This document shows, piece by piece, positions 1 to 6,400 of a stretch of DNA of 14,778 bases. Each line of letters begins with the position of its first letter. Positions within the stretch are counted from its first letter, which is position 1. Position numbers and translations under genes: made by a program. The stretch spans positions 1 through 14,778 of the forward strand of contig CAMDMC010000035.1 in assembly GCA_945901825.1 (NCBI GenBank), written 5' to 3'. Under the pieces are notes generated by a model. That model saw only the letters and a list, made by a program, of their open reading frames with translations, did no database searches and was not told where the DNA came from. This DNA comes from Bordetella parapertussis. GTDB taxonomy: Bacteria; Pseudomonadota; Gammaproteobacteria; Burkholderiales; Burkholderiaceae_A.

Positions 1-292
1 CCTGAACGGCAAGCTCACGCATACGCTGCAACATGCTCGTTACCTGACCGTAAGCACCGTCGGCTGTTTGAGCCATCGATACGCCATCGTTAGCATTGCG
101 AATCGCCATAGAAAAACCACGCGACTGGGCTGTCATTCGGTTGGTAATAGCAAGACCAGCCGCATCGTCTTTCGCAGAGTTAATGCGAAGGCCGGTTGCC
201 AACCGTTCCATGGTGGTCGAGAGCTTCAGATTGCTCGTCCGCATGGACTCTTGAGCCATCATTGCCTTCACGTTGGTATTAATAACTGACAT
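1..292 (-). CDS. fliC: Flagellin, N-terminal part (cut by the left edge)
   Basis: This is the filament subunit, exported through the flagellar type III apparatus and polymerised outside the cell. Only the first 97 residues are in the window. They read [14 protein letters not shown] at the start, then [20 protein letters not shown], and later the [15 protein letters not shown] and LQRMREL blocks. These are the conserved D0/D1 helices of bacterial flagellin. The start is fixed by a strong Shine-Dalgarno (AAGGAG at 299-304) six bases upstream of the ATG at 290-292. A sigma-28 promoter lies at 358-384, and a stem-loop occupies most of the leader. The variable centre and C-terminus lie outside, so whether other flagellin copies follow is unknown. 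Family assignment is certain; the symbol fliC is by convention. Confidence 0.96.
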   Translation of the reverse strand, partial: MSVINTNVKAMMAQESMRTSNLKLSTTMERLATGLRINSAKDDAAGLAITNRMTAQSRGFSMAIRNANDGVSMAQTADGAYGQVTSMLQRMRELAVQ

Positions 293-318
293 GTAATTCT
301 CCTTAGGAAGAAGTCATT

Positions 319-357
319 AAAAGTTCAGAACGACTCATGTCAGTTCTGATAACTTTT
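319..357 (-). other. Stem-loop in the flagellin leader
   Basis: On the plus strand AAAAGTT (319-325) pairs with AACTTTT (351-357), CAGAAC (326-331) with GTTCTG (343-348), and GAC (332-334) with GTC (339-341) around a TCAT loop. This gives 16 base pairs with two small bulges (349-350 and 342). It begins directly downstream of the sigma-28 -10 box, so the predicted transcript would start in or at the base of the stem. It could be a 5' stabilising hairpin, a translation control element, or a terminator for read-through from flaG, because U-rich sequence follows the stem. The structure is plain in the sequence; the role is inferred. Confidence 0.6.
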
Positions 358-384
358 GAATCGGTTGTCGAATAAGAAACTTGA
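358..384 (-). promoter_or_regulatory. Sigma-28 (FliA) promoter of the flagellin gene
   Basis: Read on the minus strand, the -35 box is TCAAGTTT (377-384) and the -10 box is ACCGATTC (358-365), with exactly 11 bases between. The FliA consensus is TAAAGTTT-N11-GCCGATAA, so the -35 matches at 7 of 8 positions and the CCGAT core of the -10 is intact. It sits between the flaG stop and the flagellin start. A transcription start near 351 would give a leader of about 59 bases. The same layout recurs before flaG and fliD. Confidence 0.82.
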
Positions 385-391
385 GAAATTC

Positions 392-769
392 TTAAAACTC
401 GGCGTCGAAAAGAACACCCTTGAGGTCTTCAATGGAATTCGCAACACGAATAACAACCTCATTGGGAATCTGACGCACGACCTCTCCGGTCTCTTTATTC
501 ACAACTCGAACAATTTGCTTGTTTAGACGATCATCCACGGAGAAGCCGAGTTTGCGGCCGTTGGCCTCCATCTGCTCGTTAAGGCGGGCTACGGCCTCTT
601 CAAGCTTTTTATCCATCTCGGCTGGATCGATTCTAGCCACCGGGGGCGGGGCTTGGACTTCTTGGGGTGTCGTTACAGCAGAACTGGGCCCGTTGGCCAC
701 AGGTGTAACAGCCTTAGCCCCAGACGAGGGGGCCGACGTGGTCGAAAGCTGTGTTGACACGGGCGACAT
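392..769 (-). CDS. flaG: FlaG family protein
   Basis: FlaG is a small protein found next to flagellin and fliD in many polarly flagellated bacteria. In some species its loss lengthens the filament, but its biochemical role is not settled. With the start used here it has 125 residues. The first half is a low-complexity Ser/Thr/Pro/Ala segment. The second half is the conserved FlaG domain: a helix (LEEAVARLNEQMEANGRKL), then LGFSVDDRLNKQIVRV, TGEVVRQIPNE and a final helix. I chose the ATG at 767-769 because AAGGAA lies seven bases upstream. A GTG at 791-793 would add eight residues but falls in the stem of the leader hairpin and lacks a ribosome site. It has its own sigma-28 promoter at 836-862. 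Confidence 0.9.
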   Translation of the reverse strand: MSPVSTQLSTTSAPSSGAKAVTPVANGPSSAVTTPQEVQAPPPVARIDPAEMDKKLEEAVARLNEQMEANGRKLGFSVDDRLNKQIVRVVNKETGEVVRQIPNEVVIRVANSIEDLKGVLFDAEF

Positions 770-776
770 AGAAACG

Positions 777-782
777 TTCCTT
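777..782 (-). promoter_or_regulatory. Ribosome binding site that fixes the flaG start
   Basis: AAGGAA on the minus strand lies seven bases before the ATG at 767-769. It supports that codon over the upstream in-frame GTG at 791-793, which has no purine-rich site at a suitable distance. Confidence 0.7.
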
Positions 783-787
783 ATAAA

Positions 788-829
788 CGACACCCGGGAT
801 AATTGTAACGAAACCTTTTTCCGGGTTCG
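788..829 (-). other. Stem-loop at the predicted 5' end of flaG mRNA
   Basis: In the minus-strand transcript, CGAACCCGG (829-821) pairs with CCGGGT (797-792) and, across one bulged G at 791, with TCG (790-788). That is nine base pairs closing a 23-base loop. The stem begins at the start site predicted from the sigma-28 promoter (about 829). The ribosome site and ATG remain free downstream. The arrangement parallels the flagellin leader. The structure is visible; its function is inferred. Confidence 0.5.
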
Positions 830-835
830 AATTAG

Positions 836-862
836 AGATCGGTTGCCCGGCCAGGATCTTTA
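836..862 (-). promoter_or_regulatory. Sigma-28 (FliA) promoter of flaG
   Basis: On the minus strand the -35 box TAAAGATC (855-862) and the -10 box ACCGATCT (836-843) are separated by exactly 11 bases. TAAAG and CCGAT match the FliA consensus core. The -10 shares the ACCGAT form of the flagellin promoter. It sits downstream of the fliD stop and upstream of flaG, with a predicted start near 829. Confidence 0.8.
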
Positions 863-874
863 GAAGGAAACCTT

Positions 875-897
875 AAAAAAACTAAAGAATTCTTAAG
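875..897 (-). terminator. Possible intrinsic terminator after fliD
   Basis: After the fliD stop, the minus strand reads CTTAAG-AATT-CTTTAG (897-882), a short A/T-rich stem with one mismatch, followed directly by seven Ts (881-875). The position between fliD and the flaG promoter is right for a terminator. The stem is weak, so termination may be partial. Confidence 0.45.
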
Positions 898-917
898 TTG
901 CTGTTTTTATTTGTTTT

Positions 918-2342
918 TTAATTTTTGCCTGTGTTCAGCATGGCCTCAAACTGGCTCTTAAGGTTCTCTCGCATCGAAGTCAGCTGGCCCACAATGCTTT
1001 CCATGGCGGCAAACTGCTTGGTGTAGCGCTCCAAGATGCCTTCCATACGCGTCTCAAGCTTTTCCAGTTGCTCTTCGTAGCGACCCACCTGACTCTCAGC
1101 GCTCGTACTCTGGCTTAGGATAATGCCAGTTGGGCCCATCAAGGCCCGCAGACGCGCAGCCATTTCAGCCCCAAGCCCTTGTTGAATCACGGTTTCACCA
1201 TCCACCTCGGTGGTGGTTCGTCCGGCCAAGGCTGACACGACCTCTTCAAAATGGGTGGTCAAAGCCTCGTCAAGTGCGGCTTCATCAAGAGTAACTACAC
1301 CGTCTTTATCAACCGAGACACCCATGTCACGAAGGCTGGTAATTGACTCGCCTGCCGTTTCGGACTCACCAAAAAACACCTGGCGCATTTGTGACAAGAC
1401 GGACCGCACAGTGGAGTCCCCCCGCAGCGATCCACTGTAAATATCCTCTTCATCCTCCGAGGCAGGGCCCGTAAGAATTCCGAAATCGGACACCATACTG
1501 TTGTAGGCAGTCACGAAAGACTGAACCCGCTCTTTTACACCAGAGGAGTCGCGATTAAGCTGGACTGCAACCGCCCCGGTGGTTGGGCCTAAGAGGTCGA
1601 AGGTCATGCCCGGAATAACGTCGTCAATGGTGTTGGTGGAGCGGCTAATAGCAACCCCATTGACCGTTACTGCAGCATCGGCGGCATCTTGGCCGGTAGG
1701 CGTTGTAAAATTAAGCCCCGACGTGTCAGCAGCATCGGTGCTAACCGAAAAGGCATTGCTTGCGCCGGTCTGGCCCGTGAGCACAATTTTGTAGCGGTCG
1801 GCAGCACCCTCAACACCGGTATCAAGAAGCTGGGCAGAAACGCCAGCCCCGGCCTGATTAATGGCATTCACAACCGCCGAGGCATTGGTATCAGCTGCCG
1901 ATATTTCTATGTCGGTTGCCTCGCCAGCCACCGTCAAACTAAGAGTGAAGGCATTGCCGCCATTCACCTGGGCAGTAACATTGTCAAAGCCATCGCCCAC
2001 GCTGCGCTGCGCCTGAGCCAACGATGTGATTGAAATGGTATGCGCCCCGGGCGAGGCCAGAGAATTGGTGGAAACCTGAACGGCCAGGGGGTTGGAATTG
2101 CGTATATCGACCGCGGCGAAATCGGTGACGCTATCAAGGCCGTCAACCTGTTGCTTAAAAATGTCAAGCGCCGCCATCATGGCCGAATAGCCCGAAATTT
2201 TGGCCTCGGACTTGTCAATTTTTGACTGAATGGCCTGCTGCTTAGGCGCGCGCTCTGCCTCAACCAAGCTTTTGGCCAGTGCCTTGACATCCACACCCGA
2301 GCCGGCGCCCAAGGCAGTGATTAAGTTGGTATCAACGGCCAT
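918..2342 (-). CDS. fliD: Flagellar filament cap protein FliD (HAP2)
   Basis: FliD forms the cap at the filament tip and helps incoming flagellin fold and insert. The 474-residue product is in the normal size range. Residues 8-105 are the FliD N-terminal domain (ITALGAGSGVDVKALAKSLV, then SITSLAQAQ). A flagellin-IN-type motif follows at about 223-252 (AVTVNGVAISRSTNTIDDVI), and the FliD C-terminal domain covers about 257-470. That domain ends in a coiled-coil helix (LEKLETRMEGILERYTKQF, then SMRENLKSQFEAML). AAGGA lies six bases before the ATG. The gene has its own sigma-28 promoter at 2364-2390, which leaves a leader of only about 15 bases. No fliS or fliT follows; flaG and flagellin come next, the reverse of the common fliC-flaG-fliD order. 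Confidence 0.97.
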   Translation of the reverse strand: MAVDTNLITALGAGSGVDVKALAKSLVEAERAPKQQAIQSKIDKSEAKISGYSAMMAALDIFKQQVDGLDSVTDFAAVDIRNSNPLAVQVSTNSLASPGAHTISITSLAQAQRSVGDGFDNVTAQVNGGNAFTLSLTVAGEATDIEISAADTNASAVVNAINQAGAGVSAQLLDTGVEGAADRYKIVLTGQTGASNAFSVSTDAADTSGLNFTTPTGQDAADAAVTVNGVAISRSTNTIDDVIPGMTFDLLGPTTGAVAVQLNRDSSGVKERVQSFVTAYNSMVSDFGILTGPASEDEEDIYSGSLRGDSTVRSVLSQMRQVFFGESETAGESITSLRDMGVSVDKDGVVTLDEAALDEALTTHFEEVVSALAGRTTTEVDGETVIQQGLGAEMAARLRALMGPTGIILSQSTSAESQVGRYEEQLEKLETRMEGILERYTKQFAAMESIVGQLTSMRENLKSQFEAMLNTGKN

Positions 2343-2363
2343 CTAACATCCTTTTGGTTATAC

Positions 2364-2390
2364 GTATCGTCTGTTTCTCTTAAAACTTAA
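2364..2390 (-). promoter_or_regulatory. Sigma-28 (FliA) promoter of fliD
   Basis: On the minus strand the -35 box TTAAGTTT (2383-2390) and the -10 box GACGATAC (2364-2371) are separated by exactly 11 bases. The -35 matches TAAAGTTT at 7 of 8 positions and the -10 matches GCCGATAA at 6 of 8. The start site would be near 2357, just upstream of the fliD ribosome site. Confidence 0.8.
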
Positions 2391-2405
2391 GCCCCCGAGG
2401 CGCTT
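2389..2405 (-). terminator. Possible hairpin terminator after flgL
   Basis: The minus strand reads AAGCGCC-TCG-GGGGCTT (2405-2389), an imperfect G/C-rich stem. It is preceded by A-rich sequence and followed by AAGTTTT. It could end the flgK-flgL transcript, but its downstream arm overlaps the -35 box of the fliD promoter and the T run is short. It is therefore a weak call. Confidence 0.35.
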
Positions 2406-2465
2406 TATTTCAAAATTCAAAGCTTTTTTTAGCAGACCTTTAAAAACCATTGGCAGGCCTAAAAC

Positions 2466-3389
2466 CTATCGAATGTACTCAAACAGGTTAAGCCTTGAAA
2501 TCTGGGCAAAGCTGGCCTGACTGGCCTCAAGCGCCATCATGCGTTTCTGCATCTCCGTAACAGCCTCGGTGTAGTCAAGGTCTTCAATTTCACTTAAGAC
2601 CGTTTTAAGCTGAAGCCGGGTTTCGTCAAGCACGGCGGTCTGGTTGCTCACCACGTTCATGGCTGAGCCCACCTTGGCAATGCTTACAGCAACGCCCTGT
2701 GAAAGCCCATCAAGCTCGGCAAGCCCTTGGTTCATGGCCTGGCGGTCAGAGTTTCGAACACCATCAATAAGGTCTTGAACAGACTCGAAGAAACTTCGCC
2801 CTTGACGGCTTCCGTCGGGCATTTCTCGGCTAACGCCCGAGAACACCTCGGTGCCTGTGCGGTTTAAGCGCACTTGGCGCTGGTCGCCCACATCCACTAG
2901 GTTCACGGTCTCATCACCCTGGTAGGTAATTTCACCCTGACTATTCATAGCAAAGGGCGGCGTGAAGACGCGCGAACCGCTAAACAAATACGCTCCATTA
3001 ACATCCTGAGTATTGGCGTAGCTTAAAAGGTCTTCCTGCAGGCCCTGCATCTCAAGGGCAATGATTTCTCGGTCCTTCGGGCCGTAAGTGTCGTTAAGCC
3101 CCTGAATGGAGAGTTCTTTTAAGCGGGTGAGAATGGTTGAGGTGGCCTCAAGGGCAGTCTCCTCGGCGTTAAGGCGATTCTGTGCGGTTCGAATGGCGTT
3201 CTCGTAGCTGTCTTGACGAGCAATAACAGACTTCAGGCGTTGAATAGCGGTTGCCTGATCGGGCGCGTCGCTAACCTGAATGATCTTCTTGCCCGTTGAA
3301 AGCTGCGCCTGCGACTGGGCCAGACTATTCTGAGTCGTCGTCATCTGACTTAAGGCTCGATCGAAAAAGTAGCCTGTAGAAACCTTCAT
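2466..3389 (-). CDS. flgL: Hook-filament junction protein FlgL (HAP3)
   Basis: FlgL is the second of the two junction proteins between hook and filament and is flagellin-like. The product has 307 residues, a normal length. The N-terminal flagellin-type D0/D1 helices are clear: MKVSTGYFFDRALSQM, then LAQSQAQLSTGKKI, and SDAPDQATAIQRL. The central part holds GAYLFSGSRVFTPPF and ITYQGDE, typical of FlgL. The C-terminal helix ends YTEAVTEMQKRMMALEASQA and LNLFEYIR. AGGAG lies seven bases upstream of the ATG. It follows flgK by 58 bases with no promoter that I can see, so the two are probably one transcript. Confidence 0.97.
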   Translation of the reverse strand: MKVSTGYFFDRALSQMTTTQNSLAQSQAQLSTGKKIIQVSDAPDQATAIQRLKSVIARQDSYENAIRTAQNRLNAEETALEATSTILTRLKELSIQGLNDTYGPKDREIIALEMQGLQEDLLSYANTQDVNGAYLFSGSRVFTPPFAMNSQGEITYQGDETVNLVDVGDQRQVRLNRTGTEVFSGVSREMPDGSRQGRSFFESVQDLIDGVRNSDRQAMNQGLAELDGLSQGVAVSIAKVGSAMNVVSNQTAVLDETRLQLKTVLSEIEDLDYTEAVTEMQKRMMALEASQASFAQISRLNLFEYIR

Positions 3390-3447
3390 TCCATTACTCC
3401 TGTGCTCGAAGCTCGGCCATGGGTTGCCGCACGAGTACTACAAGCAA

Positions 3448-6400
3448 TTAACGAACCTGAATAATGGCGTCGAACAAAAGACTTGCGGTCTGAAGAACTT
3501 TGGCGCTGGCCTGATAGGCCTGCTGGTAGCGAATAAGGTCGGCCGCCTCTTCATCAAGGCTCACCCCAGACACCTGGTCACGCGCCTGCACCGCCTGATC
3601 TCTCACAACCTCAAGGGCGCGCTCGGCAATGCTGGCCTGAAACGAGGCATTGCCCACCTTGGTAACAGTCTGACCATAAACGTCAGCGAGCGTCTGGCCA
3701 ACGGTACCGCCCAAAAAGGGTCGGTTCTGAACCGCAGCAATGCGCAGGGCATTGCTGTTGTTACCAATGCCGTCCTGGTTGCCGTCCACCGCAAAACGGT
3801 CGCCTGCAACAGGCGCACTGCTAAGCGTTAGGGTGAGACCTCGGTACTGAATCCCCATGGCGGCATCGTATTGCCGCTCGGCAACAATTGTTCCTGTGTT
3901 GCGATCAAGAATTTGAAACTGGCTTGGGCTGGTGAAGACCACATCGAAGGGCTCGGCCCGCAAGGTATCAATGGCATTACGACTACCCTCTTTCCAGGTG
4001 GCACCCAGCTTAAAGCCAAGGCCATCGTCTTGCCCGGTGGCAAAGACCAGAAGGTCTTCCTTGATTTCACCGCTCAAATACACACCCGTGCGAAAGCCTA
4101 GGTTAGCAAGGTCTGTTGAGAGCCCGCGCTGGCCAAGGCCCAGGCGAATTTCAGACTGGAAGTTCTCGCCAGACGGCAGGTAGGCTGTGGTCTCGGATCG
4201 AAGGCTGACGCCCGTTCCGCCCGCATCGCTGATTTCTAGATTGCGCACATCCCCCGCAAGCAACGCCGACTTCACCGACAGACTGCCATCGCCGTTCAAT
4301 ACGTATTCCGCACGATCCGACGCCAGCGCCGAGCTTCCAAAGTTTTCAATAAGAGCCTGACGAACCTTAGCCGCCACCTGCTCGCCAGAGTCGCCCGCCT
4401 CAATGGCTACTTTAATACCTGCAATTTCTATTTCACCCGATGCGTCGGCTGTACCAAAGTAGAGCCGCTGCTCTTCACCCAGGCCTAAGGGGGTCTGAGT
4501 CAGGTCAAACCGCTCTCCAATGGCCTGTCCGGTGGCATCGAACACCGTGGCAAGCGCCACCTGAAGCCCACGAAAGTTAGTGATGTCCACATCCACGGCA
4601 ACCCCTGAGCCATCGCCAGGCTCGGAGGGGCCAGGCGGCAGAACTTCGGTAATTCCCAGGGTATCGACGTCGCCCTCTTGAGCAGGAAATCGAACCGTTA
4701 ACGAGCCATCGTCATTCAGGCTTACACGACGACCTGGGAACTCGTCGATGTAGCGCGGTGTGACTGTGGTTGAGAGAATCTCGACGTTTGCATCACCACC
4801 CACGGTAAACGTAGGCTCAAAGGCCTTACGCTCCACAGAGACAACCTGCCAGGAGAGGCGGCCTTGATCGTCAACTTCAAGCGTAATCCATGGCCTAGTC
4901 GCCTCTTCTGCATCAACACCATCGGCGGTAACCACCGAAATGGTGTCCGATCCACCCAAATGCGTCTCAAGCTCTTCCTTAACATGCCTTGCGACTTCTG
5001 CCGCAGTCATTGAACCGGCAAGGGTGATAACAAGATCCGCAATGATGTCGGTATCACCAACGAAGCTTGGTACAAAAATACTTCCATTGAGGTTCAAGGT
5101 CGTGCTTGTACCCGCCTCGGACTCGCTAAAAACAAAATTACCCGATGTAGTGTGTAAGGCATCAAATACCTTGCCGGTTACCGTGGCCGCCGAATCACCT
5201 GAGGCAACATCCACAAGACGCCCTGCAATATAGAACGACCCGTCCTCGGAGGCGCCACTAAAACGCAGTTGCTGTTCTTCACCCTGCCCTAGTCGGCCAA
5301 CACTTCCAGGTGCCTTCACAACATTGGTCTCGATGCCTGTTGTTCCAAGATCGAACTGAACGCGGTCAAGGTCGTCATCGGCCAAGGCCATTTGTATAAC
5401 CAACGAGCCATCGTCCTGCACCTCCACCGAGCGACCCGCGAAATCTGCAATAAACGGGTGTGCGGTGATGGAGTCTGCAACCGCCTGAGCGGTTCGCAGC
5501 TCAGACCAACCCGCTTCGACCTCGGTCTCAACACTCATTAACGCCCGCGTCTCACGAACCTGGGCGCTAAGCCCTGTGGTGTCCGTATTAACCTCGACAA
5601 TGGGGTCATCTTCCGTAAGACCAAAGCCCAGAATCAAGGATCCTTCGTCGGTGGATTGAATACGACGGCCCTCGGCTTCTTCAAGATACCCTGCCTCACG
5701 AAAGGCCTGCTCAACACGTCGCGCAATGTCGGCGGCCTTCATCCCGGCCGTAACCTCTATGCTTGCCGACAGTGTGCTCACAGGGGGAAGGTCGATCGTT
5801 AGTGTTCCCGCTGCGCTTGCATCCGAAAACGAGATGCGCCGCTCGGCCGTTGAAAGCACGGTGGTCAAGGTGCCGTCGGCCTGAGGAGCTGAAAACCGAA
5901 TGGTCTGGGTCTCGCCCGAGCCCCATCCCGGCTGAGCCCGCAGCCATGCCATCAGATGCGAAGGCTCAAGGGCATAGGCATCGGTTGTGCCTTCAACAAG
6001 GCTCAAGGACTCACCAATCACGGTCTCACGCAGCACCAGGTTGTCGTCAAGTCCGGACATCACCATTCGGGCCTCGCCGTCAACGTCTTCAACACGAAGC
6101 CCGTAAAGTTCCACACCATTTAAAACAAGGTCGGCATGGCTAAAAAGGGTCTGACCAAGCGCCACCGAGCTGGTTGGAATGGCACCCGAGGAAATGCTTG
6201 CGGCAAGCCTGTCCACACTTCCCACCACATGGTCTTTGTTAAGCTGCTCAATTTCTTCAACAGCAGCCTTAACCCCGTAAAAGACCTCCATGCCGCGATA
6301 GGCTTGAGGATCTTGTGCGTTGAGGTACTGGGTGGAATAGCTTGCCCCATCGTAAAAGTTTGCGCCGGCAAGACGTGAGGAACTTAAGAAATTAATGCCG

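Noticed and set aside
392..793. Longer flaG starting at GTG 791-793
   Set aside because: It has no ribosome site and lies in the leader hairpin. The ATG at 767-769 has AAGGAA at seven bases.
3424..3831. Plus-strand reading frame of 135 codons opposite the 3' end of flgK
   Set aside because: It is antisense to the conserved FlgK C-terminus and has no family resemblance.
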